A DNA stretch of 64,000 nucleotides from Acidobacteriota bacterium (lineage in GTDB: Bacteria; Acidobacteriota; Terriglobia; Terriglobales; Acidobacteriaceae). Below are positions 8,634 through 18,230 of the stretch, piece by piece. Positions within the stretch are counted from its first letter, which is position 1. The number at the start of each line of letters is the position of its first letter. The notes below the pieces were generated by a model, which was given only the letters and a program-made list of their open reading frames with translations, had not been told where the DNA came from and did no database searches. The DNA lies in assembly GCA_021791875.1 (NCBI GenBank), contig JAJYVU010000007.1:43379-107378 (forward strand). The letters run 5' to 3'. The position numbers and the translations under genes are program-made.

Positions 8634-9616
8634 CTGGAGCGCACACCCGGCGTCAGGTATTCCGGCCCTATCGGATCCCTCACGCATGCCGCCACAATGC
8701 CGTCGATCTCCTCCATCGCATCCGCATCCAGTTGCCAGCCCAGGATCTCCTCCACCGCATCCAGTTGCGCGGGTCGCTTCGCGCCCCACAGCGCCGCCGA
8801 AATCCCCGGACGGTCCAGCACCCACCTCACCGCGAGATGCAGCACCCGCTTGCCGTACTCCTTTTGTGCAAACGCATCCAGCTCCGCCACCGCGCGCAGA
8901 TACTGCCCGAACCGCGGCTGCTGAAACTTCGGATCCACCCGCCGGATATCCCCCTCCGGAATCGCCGTATCCGCCTTCAATCGCCCGGCCAGCAGGCTGC
9001 GGCACATCGAACTGTACGTCAGCACCGCGATCCCCTTGCGCCTGCAATAGGGCAGAATCTCTGCGTCGATCTCGCGCTCGAAAATGTTGTACGGCGGCTG
9101 GTTTGCGTCGATCGGAGTAATCTGCGCAAACGCCTCCATCTGCTTCACCGAAAAATTGCTTACGCCCACCGCGCGAATCCGCCCCGCATCCAGCAGCTCC
9201 CGCATCACCTCCGCGGCACGTTCCATCGGCAGCGTCGTATCCGGCCAGTGAATCTGGTACAGGTCCACGTATTCCGTCCCCAGCCGCCGCAACGAATCCT
9301 CAAACTCCTGCCGCAGCCGCGCCGGGTCGGAATTGGCAAACACCCCCCGCGCGTTCCACTCCAGGCCCGCCTTGGTTGCGATGTAAAAATCCTCGCGCCG
9401 CCCATGCTCGCGCATCGCCCGGCCGATAATCTCCTCCGAGCGCCCATGCCCGTATATCGGCGCCGTGTCGATCAGATTCATGCCGTGATCGAAAATCGAC
9501 AGGCACGTCGCCACCGCGTCCGCCTCGCTCACCGCACCCCATTCGCCGCCGCCAATCGCCCACGTGCCCAGCCCGATGCGCGACACCTTTGTCCCGTTCA
9601 GTGAGAAAAATTCCAT
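8630..9616 (-). CDS. Aldo/keto reductase
   Basis: NADPH-dependent oxidoreductase of 328 residues with a TIM-barrel fold. Catalytic tetrad signatures are visible: Asp/Tyr in LIDTAPIYGHGRSEEIIG, Lys in YIATKAGLEW and His in LYQIHWPDTT. The cofactor-binding region near the C-terminus includes VRWVLDRPGISAALWGAKRP. The start was moved from an in-frame upstream codon at 9655 to the ATG at 9616, because MEFFSLNGTKVSRIGLGTW is the usual family beginning. Substrate is probably a sugar or small aldehyde, and the divergent neighbours are sugar-related. Confidence 0.9.
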   Translation of the reverse strand: MEFFSLNGTKVSRIGLGTWAIGGGEWGAVSEADAVATCLSIFDHGMNLIDTAPIYGHGRSEEIIGRAMREHGRREDFYIATKAGLEWNARGVFANSDPARLRQEFEDSLRRLGTEYVDLYQIHWPDTTLPMERAAEVMRELLDAGRIRAVGVSNFSVKQMEAFAQITPIDANQPPYNIFEREIDAEILPYCRRKGIAVLTYSSMCRSLLAGRLKADTAIPEGDIRRVDPKFQQPRFGQYLRAVAELDAFAQKEYGKRVLHLAVRWVLDRPGISAALWGAKRPAQLDAVEEILGWQLDADAMEEIDGIVAACVRDPIGPEYLTPGVRSS

Positions 9617-9744
9617 GCAGCCAGCATAGCCGAGCAGATCCCGCCCCAGGCGCAATATCGTTTGAGTTCAAGGCAACCGGCGCTGGCAGCCCCCGGCCTT
9701 CCCATGTAGCCCATGGCATCTTTCCGGGTGTACTCTGGCCAACG

Positions 9745-10665
9745 ATGAATACCACTCGCCGCGGCTTTCTCAAATCCACTCTGGCTGCCGGAGCATGGGC
9801 CGCATCCAGCGCATCCGTCCGTGCCCTCGTCCCCACTGCGCGCCCGCTGCCCATCGGGCTGCAACTCTTTACCGTGCGCAACCAGTTGCCGAAGGATTTC
9901 GCCGGCACCCTCGACAGGATCGCCGCCATCGGCTACACAGAAGTCGAAGCCGCCGGCTTCTTCGGCCATTCTGCGACCTCCGTCAGGCGCATGATGGCCC
10001 ACGCCGGACTCAAGTGCATCGGCGCGCACTATCCCCTGCCCAACCTGCTCAAGGCCACACCCCAGACCATCCACTACGCGAAGACTCTCGGCCTCAGCTA
10101 CATCGTCTGTTCCTCGCCATGGTCGCCGCATCCCGAGCGTCTGCTCAAGTATCCCGGCGGCGCCTGGGCCGGCATGCAGCATGTGATGACCCTCGACGAC
10201 TGGAAGTGGAGCGCCGAACAGATGCAGCGCATCGGTGAACAGTGCCGCCAGGCCGGCCTTCAGCTTGCCTATCACACCCACACCATGGGCTTTGAGAAGC
10301 ACGGCGACACCACCGGCTTTGACGTGCTGCTCAAAAACACCACCACGCAGATGCTGGTCATCGAGCTCGACTGCGGCTGGGCCATCGCTGCCGGCCAGCA
10401 TCCGGTCGAACTCCTGCATAAGTACCCGAAACGGATACAAATGCTGCACGTCAAGGACATGAAGAAAATGCCGCCTGGCACGCCGCCCTGGAAATACATC
10501 CCCACCGAGCTGGGCCGCGGCACCATCAACTACAAGCCCATTCTCGACACCGCCTTCCGCACCGGCGTCAAGCATGTCTTCGTCGAGCAGGATGACATCG
10601 ACGTGCCCATCTGGGAGGCGCTCAAAATCGACTACGCCTACATGAACCGCATCGACCGCGCCTGA
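9745..10665 (+). CDS. Tat-exported sugar phosphate isomerase/epimerase-like TIM barrel
   Basis: Protein of 306 residues of the xylose isomerase-like TIM-barrel family (AP_endonuc_2). The N-terminus is a Tat signal (TTRRGFLKSTLAAGAWAASS), so the folded, probably metal-loaded protein is exported to the periplasm. Candidate metal ligands sit in IELDCGW and MLHVKDMKKM and in VFVEQDD near the end. The ATG at 9745 is preferred to an upstream in-frame codon because it places the twin arginine at the N-terminus. The next gene encodes L-rhamnose mutarotase, suggesting a sugar-processing pair. The exact substrate is unknown. Confidence 0.85.
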   Translation: MNTTRRGFLKSTLAAGAWAASSASVRALVPTARPLPIGLQLFTVRNQLPKDFAGTLDRIAAIGYTEVEAAGFFGHSATSVRRMMAHAGLKCIGAHYPLPNLLKATPQTIHYAKTLGLSYIVCSSPWSPHPERLLKYPGGAWAGMQHVMTLDDWKWSAEQMQRIGEQCRQAGLQLAYHTHTMGFEKHGDTTGFDVLLKNTTTQMLVIELDCGWAIAAGQHPVELLHKYPKRIQMLHVKDMKKMPPGTPPWKYIPTELGRGTINYKPILDTAFRTGVKHVFVEQDDIDVPIWEALKIDYAYMNRIDRA

Positions 10666-10714
10666 AACCGGCGATGCCGCCCCACGCAGCCATGCGCACC
10701 GCCGAGGAGCACCC

Positions 10715-11032
10715 ATGCGCGTCTGTTTTTTGCTGAAGGTCAAGCAGGACAAGCTCGACGAATACCGCGAACGCCACGCCCACGTCTGGCCCGAAATGCT
10801 CGATGCTCTGCGCTCTACCGGCTGGCGAAATTACTCGCTCTTCCTCCGCCCGGACGGTTTGCTCGTCGGTTACCTCGAAACCGATGACTTCCACACCGCC
10901 CTCGACGGCATGCAGCGGCATCCCGTCAACGCGCGCTGGCAGGCTGAGATGGCGCCCTTCTTCGAGAATCTCGACGGCAGCAACGCCGATGAAGCCATGA
11001 CTCCGCTCACTGAGGTCTTCCACCTCGACTGA
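10715..11032 (+). CDS. rhaM: L-rhamnose mutarotase
   Basis: Small protein of 105 residues in the RhaM family, which interconverts alpha and beta anomers of L-rhamnose. It is a dimeric alpha/beta barrel. Visible family motifs are KVKQDKLDEYRERHAHVWPE at the N-terminus, GWRNYSLFLR and the C-terminal MTPLTEVFHLD. The catalytic His is probably that in RHAHVWPE. It lies about 50 nt downstream of the Tat-exported TIM-barrel gene in the same direction with a GAGGAG ribosome binding site. No other rhamnose catabolism gene is in the window. Confidence 0.9.
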   Translation: MRVCFLLKVKQDKLDEYRERHAHVWPEMLDALRSTGWRNYSLFLRPDGLLVGYLETDDFHTALDGMQRHPVNARWQAEMAPFFENLDGSNADEAMTPLTEVFHLD

Positions 11033-11057
11033 TCATCCACAACGGTCCAGACGCAAG

Positions 11058-11097
11058 AACGGCGCCGCTCCTCATATCCGGAAAACAGCGCCGTTTT
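11058..11097. terminator. Terminator between rhaM and ndk
   Basis: AACGGCGC at 11058-11065 pairs with GCGCCGTT at 11088-11095, followed by a short T-run. It sits between the convergent ends of rhaM and ndk and could serve both. Confidence 0.6.
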
Positions 11098-11115
11098 GCT
11101 TCTGAAAAACTCGAC

Positions 11116-11532
11116 TTATACCAGCTCGCAGCCCGCGAAGAAGTAGCCAATCTCAAACTTGGCCGTGTCTTCCCCGTCCGAGCCGTGAATGGCATTCTCT
11201 TCAATCGAACCCGCAAACTTCTTGCGAATGGTGCCTTCCGCGGCATTCGCCGGATTGGTGGCGCCCATCAAAGTCCGCAGATCGGCAATGGCGTTTTCTT
11301 TTTCGAGCACCATCGGGAAGATCGGCCCCGACGACATGAAGTCGGTCAGCGAACCGAAAAACGGCCGCTCCTTGTGCACGTAGTAGAACCCTTCGGCCTG
11401 CGCCTTCGAGATGGACATCTTCTTGATGGCGACAATCTTGAATCCGGCCTTCTCAATCTCGGCAAGAATGGCGCCCGTGTGGCCCTTGCGGACCGCGTCT
11501 GGCTTGATGATGCTGAATGTGCGCTGCGACAT
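11116..11532 (-). CDS. ndk: Nucleoside diphosphate kinase
   Basis: Enzyme of 138 residues that transfers the gamma phosphate of ATP to other NDPs through a phospho-histidine. The active-site His is in [20 protein letters not shown]. The N-terminus [17 protein letters not shown] and the [20 protein letters not shown] segment are canonical. Length is standard. It lies downstream of sucC-sucD on the same strand (about 120 nt after sucD), a sensible grouping because succinyl-CoA synthetase makes GTP/ATP and Ndk equilibrates the pool. Confidence 0.97.
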   Translation of the reverse strand: MSQRTFSIIKPDAVRKGHTGAILAEIEKAGFKIVAIKKMSISKAQAEGFYYVHKERPFFGSLTDFMSSGPIFPMVLEKENAIADLRTLMGATNPANAAEGTIRKKFAGSIEENAIHGSDGEDTAKFEIGYFFAGCELV

Positions 11533-11655
11533 AACTTAGCTGTTTACTCCTGGCTTTTCGCCGTTCGCCCCGTGCGGGGCAATCTTTCGTGAATTTCTAT
11601 TACGAACCATCGCTGCTAGCGAAGAGCCCAAAAGCTCCTCGCCAACAGCCGTTGC

Positions 11656-12531
11656 CTACGCTTTCCCAATCACCTTGGCGACCGTCTCGCCGATCTGCGC
11701 CGGCGACTGCACCACATGAATCCCGGCTTCGCTCAGCGCCTTCATCTTCTCGGCAGCGGTTCCCTGCCCGCCGGAAATGATCGCGCCCGCGTGCCCCATG
11801 CGCCGTCCCGGAGGCGCTGTCTGCCCGGCGATAAAGCCCACCACCGGCTTCTTCACGTGCTTCTTGACGTAGTGCGCTGCGGTCTCTTCGGCGGTGCCGC
11901 CGATCTCGCCGATCAGCACAATCGCTTCCGTCTCCGGATCCTCGTTCAGCAGCATCAGCGCCTCGAGGTGCGTCGTGCCGATGATCGGGTCGCCGCCAAT
12001 GCCGATCGCCGTCGACTGCCCGATGCCGCGCTGCGTCAACTGGTACACGGCCTCGTACGTCAGCGTGCCCGAGCGCGACACAATGCCCACGCTGCCTTCC
12101 TTGTGAATGCGGCCCGGCATGATGCCGATCTTCGCCTTCCCCGGCGAAATCACACCCGGGCAGTTCGGCCCGATCAGCCGCGACTTCGAGTGCTTCAGCA
12201 CGCTCCACACTTTCACCATGTCATTCACCGGAATCCCCTCGGTGATGCAGATGATCAGCGGCAGCCCCGCCTCATTCGCTTCCAGAATCGCATCCGCCGC
12301 GAACGGCGGCGGTACAAAGATCACCGTGGCATTTGCGCCCGTCTCTTCGACGGCTTTTGCAACGGTGTCAAACACCGGCCAGCCTTCATGCGTGGTGCCG
12401 CCCTTGCCCGGCGTCACGCCGCCTACCACCGTGGTGCCATATTCAGCGCAGCCCTTCGCGTGGAAGGTGCCTTCCTTGCCGGTAATGCCCTGAACAATCA
12501 AGCGAGTATTCTTATCTACTAAAACAGCCAT
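11656..12531 (-). CDS. sucD: Succinyl-CoA synthetase alpha subunit (ADP/GDP-forming)
   Basis: Alpha subunit of 291 residues that binds CoA and carries the phospho-histidine of the TCA-cycle enzyme. The N-terminal CoA-binding Rossmann domain begins [20 protein letters not shown]. The active-site His is in the [14 protein letters not shown] loop. Other family motifs are [20 protein letters not shown] and [10 protein letters not shown]. It follows sucC by 2 nt, so the two subunits are co-translated. Confidence 0.97.
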   Translation of the reverse strand: MAVLVDKNTRLIVQGITGKEGTFHAKGCAEYGTTVVGGVTPGKGGTTHEGWPVFDTVAKAVEETGANATVIFVPPPFAADAILEANEAGLPLIICITEGIPVNDMVKVWSVLKHSKSRLIGPNCPGVISPGKAKIGIMPGRIHKEGSVGIVSRSGTLTYEAVYQLTQRGIGQSTAIGIGGDPIIGTTHLEALMLLNEDPETEAIVLIGEIGGTAEETAAHYVKKHVKKPVVGFIAGQTAPPGRRMGHAGAIISGGQGTAAEKMKALSEAGIHVVQSPAQIGETVAKVIGKA

Positions 12532-12533
12532 CT

Positions 12534-13712
12534 CTACGCTGCCCCTTTCGCTGCGGCCACCACCAGTTCGGCGGCTTCCTTCATGGTTGCACCTACTTGG
12601 AACTTCAGCCCCGACTCCTGCAGGATCCTGCGCCCTTCCTCGACGTTGGTTCCCTCCAGCCGAAGCACCACCGGCACCTTCACCTTCAGATTCTTCGCGG
12701 CCTGCACCACGCCCTGCGCCAGCGTATCCACGCGCAGAATACCGCCAAAGATATTGATGAACACGGCCTGCACGTTCTTGTCCGAAAGCAGAATCTCGAA
12801 CGCGTGCTCAATCTGCTGCTGGTTCGCGCCGCCGCCCACATCCAGAAAGTTCGCCGGCATGCCGCCCGCGTACTGGATGATGTCCATCGTCGCCATCGCC
12901 AGACCCGCGCCGTTCACCATGCACGCAATGTTGCCGTCCAGCTTGATGTAGTTCAGCGCGTACTTCGAGGCTTCCACTTCGAGCGGGTCTTCTTCGGCCA
13001 CATCGCGCAGTTCCCTCAGGTCCTTGTGCCGGAACATCGCGTTATCGTCAAAGTTGATCTTGCAGTCCAGCGCGAACAGCTCGTCGTCTTTCGTCGTGAT
13101 GAACGGGTTGATCTCCAGCAGCGACGCATCCGTATCCACATACGCCTTGTAGAGCCCCATCATGAACTTCACCGCATCGCCGATCTGCGTCGGCTTCAGC
13201 CCCAGCGCAAAGGCCAGCTCCCGCGCCTGGTACGCCTGGAAGCCCACGGACGGCTCGATGTACACCTTGTGGATCGCCTTCGGATCCCTGGCCGCGACCT
13301 CTTCAATCTCCATGCCGCCGGCCTGCGAAGCCATGAACACCAGCTTCGCCGCCGCCCGATCCAGCACGATGCCCAGGTACAGCTCGCGGTCGATCGCCGC
13401 CGTCTCTTCAATCAGCAGCCGCTGCACCTTCTGTCCCTGCGGACCCGTCTGGTGCGTCACCAGCTGCATGCCCAGAATCTGCTTGGCATACTGCTCGGCT
13501 TCTTCCACCGTCTTTGCAACCTTTACGCCGCCGCCTTTGCCGCGTCCCCCGGCGTGAATCTGCGCCTTGACGACGACGCCCTTCGCGCCCTCGGCAAAGA
13601 GCTGCTTGGCCACTTCCAGCGCCTCGTCCAGCGTGTTGGCCACTTCACCCCGCGGTATGGCAACTCCATACTTCGCCAGGATGTCCTTCGCCTGATACTC
13701 ATGAATTTTCAT
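12534..13712 (-). CDS. sucC: Succinyl-CoA synthetase beta subunit
   Basis: Beta subunit of 392 residues containing the ATP-grasp domain and nucleotide specificity of succinyl-CoA synthetase. Typical features are [20 protein letters not shown] at the start, the glycine-rich loop [25 protein letters not shown] in the metal-binding region and [13 protein letters not shown] plus [12 protein letters not shown] in the C-terminal half. First gene of sucC-sucD-ndk. The 220 bp upstream, shared divergently with trpD, should hold the promoter. Confidence 0.97.
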   Translation of the reverse strand: MKIHEYQAKDILAKYGVAIPRGEVANTLDEALEVAKQLFAEGAKGVVVKAQIHAGGRGKGGGVKVAKTVEEAEQYAKQILGMQLVTHQTGPQGQKVQRLLIEETAAIDRELYLGIVLDRAAAKLVFMASQAGGMEIEEVAARDPKAIHKVYIEPSVGFQAYQARELAFALGLKPTQIGDAVKFMMGLYKAYVDTDASLLEINPFITTKDDELFALDCKINFDDNAMFRHKDLRELRDVAEEDPLEVEASKYALNYIKLDGNIACMVNGAGLAMATMDIIQYAGGMPANFLDVGGGANQQQIEHAFEILLSDKNVQAVFINIFGGILRVDTLAQGVVQAAKNLKVKVPVVLRLEGTNVEEGRRILQESGLKFQVGATMKEAAELVVAAAKGAA

Positions 13713-13933
13713 AGGAAATTCTCGACAGACCGCTTCCTGTTAGTGATGAAAAAATGTAGATGAAACCACCGATTGCAGACACACAAATGCGCGACAACCG
13801 CGCATAAAAACCTTGTCAAGCAGCAGACATGCCAGTGTATCGGACCGGCAAGAGCCGGGGCAAACGCCTTACCCCCTCGGGCGCATGCTTTAGCATGTCC
13901 TCAAGCCCTGACCCATACGCCCTGAAATAACCT

Positions 13934-14983
13934 ATGACCAATCTTGAGGCGCTCGCAGACAAAGTCACCGCAGGCCGCACCCTCACCCGCGATGAGGCGC
14001 GCGCCGCCCTGCGCGAAATCCTCACCGGCGACGCGCCAGCCAGTCACACCGAGGACGAGCTCATCGCCCGCCTGCTCACCTCCATGGCCGAGCGCGGCGA
14101 AACCGCCGACGAGCTGGCCGGCTTTGCCGAATCCATGCGCGAGCTCTCCATCCCCGTCCCATTCACTCACGCCGAGCGCGCCACCCTCGTCGATACTTGC
14201 GGCACCGGCGGCTCCGGCGATGGCACCTTCAACATCTCCACCGCTTCGGCGCTGGTCGCCGCCGCCGCGGGCGCAAAGGTCGCCAAGCACGGCAATCGCG
14301 CCATCACCTCCAAGTGCGGCTCGGCAGATGTGCTCGAGGCGATGCACATTCCTGTCGCGCTCACCCCCCGGCAATCCGTGGACTGCCTCCGCGCCACCGG
14401 CTTCACTTTCCTCTACGCGCCCGCCCTCCACCCGGCCATGAAACGCGTGCAGCCCATCCGCCGCTCCATTGGCCGCCGCACCATTTTCAACCTGGCCGGA
14501 CCCCTCACCAACCCCGCCAGGGCCAACGCGCAGGTCATGGGCGTCTACTCCTCCCAGAAAGTCGACGGCGCCGCTCAGGCGCTCGCCCTGCTCGGCGTTC
14601 GCCATGCCCTCGTCGTTCACGGAGCCGGCGGGCTCGACGAACTCACCCTCACCGGCCCCTCCGAAATCGCAGAAGTCCGCAACGGCGCCGTGACCAAATC
14701 CGAACTGCAACCCGAAGAAACCGGCCTCGCCCGCTGCACCCTCGCCGAACTTCAAGGGGCAGACACCGCCGCAGGCAACGCCGCCATCCTCCAGAACATA
14801 TTTGCCGGTGAAACCGGCCCGCGCCGCGACATTGTCCTGCTCAACGCCGCCGCCGCGCTCCTCGTCAGCGGGCTCGTCGCCAGCCTCCGCCAAGGCATCG
14901 CCCAATGCGCCGCCGCCATCGACTCGGGAGCCGTCAAGAACACCGTCGCCCAGCTCCAGGAATTCGGCCGCCATATCCAGTAG
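13934..14983 (+). CDS. trpD: Anthranilate phosphoribosyltransferase
   Basis: Enzyme of 349 residues catalysing the second committed step of tryptophan synthesis, joining anthranilate to PRPP. Family motifs visible are DTCGTGGSGDGTFNISTASA (PRPP-binding GTGGD-type loop), KHGNRAITSKCGSADVLEA and RRSIGRRTIFNLAGPLTNPA. Length is normal. No other trp biosynthesis gene is adjacent, so the pathway is split in this genome. The ATG has only a weak Shine-Dalgarno. No attenuator or T-box was seen upstream. Confidence 0.96.
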   Translation: MTNLEALADKVTAGRTLTRDEARAALREILTGDAPASHTEDELIARLLTSMAERGETADELAGFAESMRELSIPVPFTHAERATLVDTCGTGGSGDGTFNISTASALVAAAAGAKVAKHGNRAITSKCGSADVLEAMHIPVALTPRQSVDCLRATGFTFLYAPALHPAMKRVQPIRRSIGRRTIFNLAGPLTNPARANAQVMGVYSSQKVDGAAQALALLGVRHALVVHGAGGLDELTLTGPSEIAEVRNGAVTKSELQPEETGLARCTLAELQGADTAAGNAAILQNIFAGETGPRRDIVLLNAAAALLVSGLVASLRQGIAQCAAAIDSGAVKNTVAQLQEFGRHIQ

Positions 14984-15105
14984 CCCCACGCAAGAACCAA
15001 ATTCCTTCCACCGCTTCCCGATCCCCTCCGGAAACCTCTACCCTGTTCCTGTTGTCTGTAGAAGATGAAGTGAGTCAACTCCACACGCTCACGACAGGAG
15101 GAAGC

Positions 15106-15834
15106 ATGCTCAAACGCATATCGATGGCATTGGTGATCTTCGTTGCGGCCACCGCCGCCGCTCACGCGCAAACCCTGCAGGTCAGCCAGACCAACCGCAC
15201 CATCGAGGTCACCGTCTCGGCCTCCGCCAGCCAGATGGCCGACCGCGCCGTCCTCCACATCGGCTACATCCTCTATGGCCCCACCTCAAAGGATGTCTAC
15301 GCCAAAGCCTCGGAAACCTCCAACGCCATCGCCGCCGCCCTCCAGAAAGCCGGCATCGCCAGGGACCAGATCCAGAGCGTCAGTCAGTCGGTTCGCGAAA
15401 CCCAGTCCTACGAAAACCAGAACCTCACCCCCGAGCAGAAAGCCCAGCGCCAATACCGCGCCGAGCAAACCTGGACCGTCCGCCTGCCCGCGAAGGATGC
15501 CGCCAGGATCCTCAACCTCGCCGTCGGGGCCGGAGCCAATAACAGCGGCGCCATTGACTGGCAGCTTTCCGACCCCAACGCTCTCGAAGCGCAGGCCGCT
15601 GCCAAGGCCCTCCTCAAGGGCAAGCAGATTGCCGCAGCCATGGCCAAAGGACTCGCCGTCACCCTCGGCCCGCTCCTCTACGCCAGCAATCAGGCCCAGC
15701 AGCGCATCATTTACCCGATCATGGCCGGGGGGCTCATGCAGGCCGAGGCAAAGACAGAGATCAAACCCCTCGCCATCAATCCCCAGCGCATCTCGCAATC
15801 GGCTACCATCCACGCCATCTTCGCGATCCAGTAG
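15106..15834 (+). CDS. SIMPL-domain (DUF541) periplasmic protein
   Basis: Secreted protein of 242 residues. The signal peptide (about residues 1-22) ends AAAHAQ. The mature protein follows the SIMPL/DUF541 pattern: an N-terminal LQVSQTNRTIEVTVSASA strand, a helical YAKASETSNAIAAALQKAGI segment and a C-terminal KAEIKPLAINP-like region before the last strand. The family (Escherichia YggE) is linked to oxidative stress protection, with function poorly defined. The ATG at 15106 is chosen over upstream in-frame codons because an AGGAGG ribosome binding site lies just before it and the signal peptide begins there. Confidence 0.87.
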   Translation: MLKRISMALVIFVAATAAAHAQTLQVSQTNRTIEVTVSASASQMADRAVLHIGYILYGPTSKDVYAKASETSNAIAAALQKAGIARDQIQSVSQSVRETQSYENQNLTPEQKAQRQYRAEQTWTVRLPAKDAARILNLAVGAGANNSGAIDWQLSDPNALEAQAAAKALLKGKQIAAAMAKGLAVTLGPLLYASNQAQQRIIYPIMAGGLMQAEAKTEIKPLAINPQRISQSATIHAIFAIQ

Positions 15835-15841
15835 CACCGCA

Positions 15842-15869
15842 GAGGCCCTGCCGCCCATCGCGGGGCCTC
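15842..15869 (+). terminator. GC-rich hairpin after the SIMPL gene
   Basis: GAGGCCC at 15843-15849 pairs with GGGCCTC at 15863-15869, about 8 nt after the stop codon. There is no T-run, so it may be a weak or Rho-assisted terminator. Confidence 0.45.
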
Positions 15870-15896
15870 GGCAAATTCCCATCAGGAAACCCCACC

Positions 15897-16283
15897 ATGC
15901 CCCAAAGCCCGAATCCAGCCCAGCCCGAACCCATCCATCTCGCCGAAAAACTCACCCAATTCCATCAGCACTGGTCCCCGCGCGTTGTCGCCGAGATGAA
16001 CGACTACCAGTTCAAGCTCGTCAAGCTGCTCGGCGACTTCGTATGGCACGCCCACGACCACACCGACGAAGCCTTCCTCGTCCTCTCCGGCCAAATGGAG
16101 ATCGGCTTCCGCGACCGCACCGCCACCCTCCGTCAGGGCGATCTCTTCGTCGTCCCCCGCGGCGTCGAGCACATCACCCGCGCCCCGCAGGAGTGCCACG
16201 CCCTCATCATCGAACCGCGCGGCGTCATCAACACCGGCGACTCCGGCGGTGCCCTCACCGCTCAGAATGACGTCTGGGTCTAA
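15897..16283 (+). CDS. Single-domain cupin protein
   Basis: Small cupin of 128 residues. Cupin motif 1 reads WHAHDHTDEAFLVLSGQMEIGF, written here only in part as HAHDHTDEAFLVLSG, with metal-ligand candidates His, His and Glu. Motif 2 is GDLFVVPRGVEHITRAP with the third His. Such proteins are often mannose-6-phosphate isomerase-like or dioxygenase-like, and the specific activity cannot be deduced. The gene stands alone between the SIMPL protein and the M50 protease genes. Confidence 0.85.
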   Translation: MPQSPNPAQPEPIHLAEKLTQFHQHWSPRVVAEMNDYQFKLVKLLGDFVWHAHDHTDEAFLVLSGQMEIGFRDRTATLRQGDLFVVPRGVEHITRAPQECHALIIEPRGVINTGDSGGALTAQNDVWV

Positions 16284-16394
16284 CCCTGGGTGGAAACCTC
16301 GTTCCCAACTGGCATCTAGGGCCTGGTTTGGCCCCCCATCGCGTATTTCCCGTTCGAGTCGCCGTCACGAGGCTGGTAAGATCGCTGCAGAGCC

Positions 16395-17099
16395 ATGAGC
16401 CACGAACAGATCGTTCTTAAGATCTTTGAATTTGCTATCTTGCTTTTTGCCCTCAGTCTGCATGAAGCCTCCCACGCCTGGATGGCCTCCCGCCTCGGCG
16501 ACCAGACGGCTCGGATGCTGGGCCGTGTCACGCTCAATCCCAGCAAACACATCGACATTCTGGGAACCATCGTCATCCCGCTGGTCATGCTCTTTATACC
16601 CAGCTTCGGCGGCTTCCTCATCGGATGGGCCAAGCCCACCCCGGTCAACAACCGCAATTTCAAGCATTTCCGCCGCGACGACATCCTCACCACGCTGGCT
16701 GGCCCCGGCAGCAACATCCTCGCCGCCATCGCGTGTATGACCGCCCTCATCGGCATCGCCAAGCTCGCGCCCAATGGCGAACTCGCGGTCCATGCCTTGG
16801 CCAGCGGCCTGTCCGCCCAGGTGATTCTCCACGGGACCAGCATCTTCGATCCGCTGGCCGTGATCTTCTACATCGGCGTGTGGCTCAACCTCATGCTCTG
16901 CATCTTCAACCTGCTGCCCGTCCCGCCCCTCGACGGCTCCCATGTCTTCCGCCACATGCTGCCCTACAAGGCCCTGCGCTACTACGACTCCATCGGGATC
17001 ATGGGACTCATCCTCATCCTCTTCCTCGGCTGGCCCATCATCGACTTCTTCCTCAGCCCCGCCCTGCTCCTGGTCAATACCATCCTGCTGCATATCTGA
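16395..17099 (+). CDS. Site-2 protease family (M50) membrane metalloprotease
   Basis: Multi-pass membrane protein of 234 residues in the M50 zinc protease family. The catalytic HExxH is HEASH in SLHEASHAWMASRLGD within the first membrane helix region. The third zinc ligand is Asp in NLLPVPPLDGSHV near residue 182. The family cleaves substrates inside the membrane, for example anti-sigma factors. No PDZ or CBS domain is present, so this is the compact group related to archaeal and Bacillus YwhC-like proteases. It precedes trpS and the scp genes on the plus strand. Substrate unknown. Confidence 0.9.
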   Translation: MSHEQIVLKIFEFAILLFALSLHEASHAWMASRLGDQTARMLGRVTLNPSKHIDILGTIVIPLVMLFIPSFGGFLIGWAKPTPVNNRNFKHFRRDDILTTLAGPGSNILAAIACMTALIGIAKLAPNGELAVHALASGLSAQVILHGTSIFDPLAVIFYIGVWLNLMLCIFNLLPVPPLDGSHVFRHMLPYKALRYYDSIGIMGLILILFLGWPIIDFFLSPALLLVNTILLHI

Positions 17100-17198
17100 T
17101 TTTCTCCGGGCTCCGCCAAGAGACCCGCTCCCACCCTCCAGCACCGCCGCCCCATTCCCTTACAATGAGGGGAGCTTTTTCCCGCATAAGGAATCAGA

Positions 17199-18230
17199 GT
17201 GTCGAATCCCTCTCCGCAATCCCGCAAGCGCGTCCTCAGCGGCATGCGCCCCACCGGCAAACTCCACCTGGGCAACTACATGGGCGCCCTCGCCAACTGG
17301 GTGCGCCTCCAGCACGAGTACGAGTGCTACTTCTTCATCGCCGACTGGCACGCCCTCACCACCGACTACGCCGATACCTCGCAGCTTCCGGATAACATCC
17401 GCGACGTAGTCCTCGACTGGCTGGCCGCCGGGCTCGACCCGGAAAAATGCACCCTCTTCATCCAGAGCCAGGTGCATGAACACTCCGAGCTGCACCTGCT
17501 CCTTTCCATGATTACGCCTCTCGGCTGGCTCGAACGCGTCCCCACCTACAAGGAGCAGATCGAAAACCTCGCCGGCAAGGACCTCGCCACCTACGGCTTC
17601 CTCGGCTACCCGCTCCTGCAATCGGCGGACATTCTGCTCTACCAGCCCGACTTTGTCCCCGTCGGCCAGGACCAGGTCGCCCATGTCGAACTCACCCGCG
17701 AAATCGCCCGCCGCTTCAACCAGTTCTACAAGCGTCCGGACGGATCGGAAATCCTGCCCGAACCGCAGGTTCTGCTCACGCCCTCGCCCAAGTTGCCCGG
17801 TACCGACGGCCGCAAAATGTCCAAGAGCTACGGCAACACCATCCTGCTCAGCGACCCCGAGCCCGAGATCCGCAAAAAGCTCAAGCCCATGGTCACCGAC
17901 CCGGCCCGCGTCCGCCGCACCGACCCCGGCGACCCAGACGTTTGCCCGGTCTTCGACCTGCACAAGGTCTTTTCCGGCGCCGAAACCCAGGCCAGGGTCC
18001 GCGAAGGCTGCACCACCGCCGGCATCGGCTGCATTGAATGCAAAACCTGGCTCGCAGATGCCGTCGTGTCCGAGCTGGCCCCCATGCAGGAGCGCCGCGC
18101 CAGATTCGCGGAAGGCAACCTTGTCAAGGACATCCTCAACGAAGGCTGCAAGCACGCCACCGCACGCGCCCGCCAGACCATGACCGAGGTTCGCGCCGCC
18201 GTCCACCTGCCGCCCGAGGTGTGCGAATGA
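17199..18230 (+). CDS. trpS: Tryptophan--tRNA ligase
   Basis: Class I aminoacyl-tRNA synthetase of 343 residues. The HIGH-like motif is in RPTGKLHLGNYMGAL and the KMSKS motif is intact in GRKMSKSYGNTI. The start is GTG at 17199, with a TTACAAT promoter-like sequence 33 nt upstream. The stop TGA overlaps the scpA start in an ATGA arrangement, so trpS and scpA are translationally coupled, an order I believe is common in this phylum. Confidence 0.96.
   Translation: MSNPSPQSRKRVLSGMRPTGKLHLGNYMGALANWVRLQHEYECYFFIADWHALTTDYADTSQLPDNIRDVVLDWLAAGLDPEKCTLFIQSQVHEHSELHLLLSMITPLGWLERVPTYKEQIENLAGKDLATYGFLGYPLLQSADILLYQPDFVPVGQDQVAHVELTREIARRFNQFYKRPDGSEILPEPQVLLTPSPKLPGTDGRKMSKSYGNTILLSDPEPEIRKKLKPMVTDPARVRRTDPGDPDVCPVFDLHKVFSGAETQARVREGCTTAGIGCIECKTWLADAVVSELAPMQERRARFAEGNLVKDILNEGCKHATARARQTMTEVRAAVHLPPEVCE

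Noticed and set aside
12597..13763. Long plus-strand ORF antisense to sucC
   Set aside because: Shadow of sucC, whose protein is unmistakable.
13713..13933. Possible trp leader or T-box upstream of trpD
   Set aside because: No Trp-codon leader peptide, T-box sequence or antiterminator stem could be recognised.
15143..16270. Pro/Arg/Ser-rich ORF over the SIMPL and cupin genes
   Set aside because: Spans two real genes in another frame and has the composition of a frame shadow.
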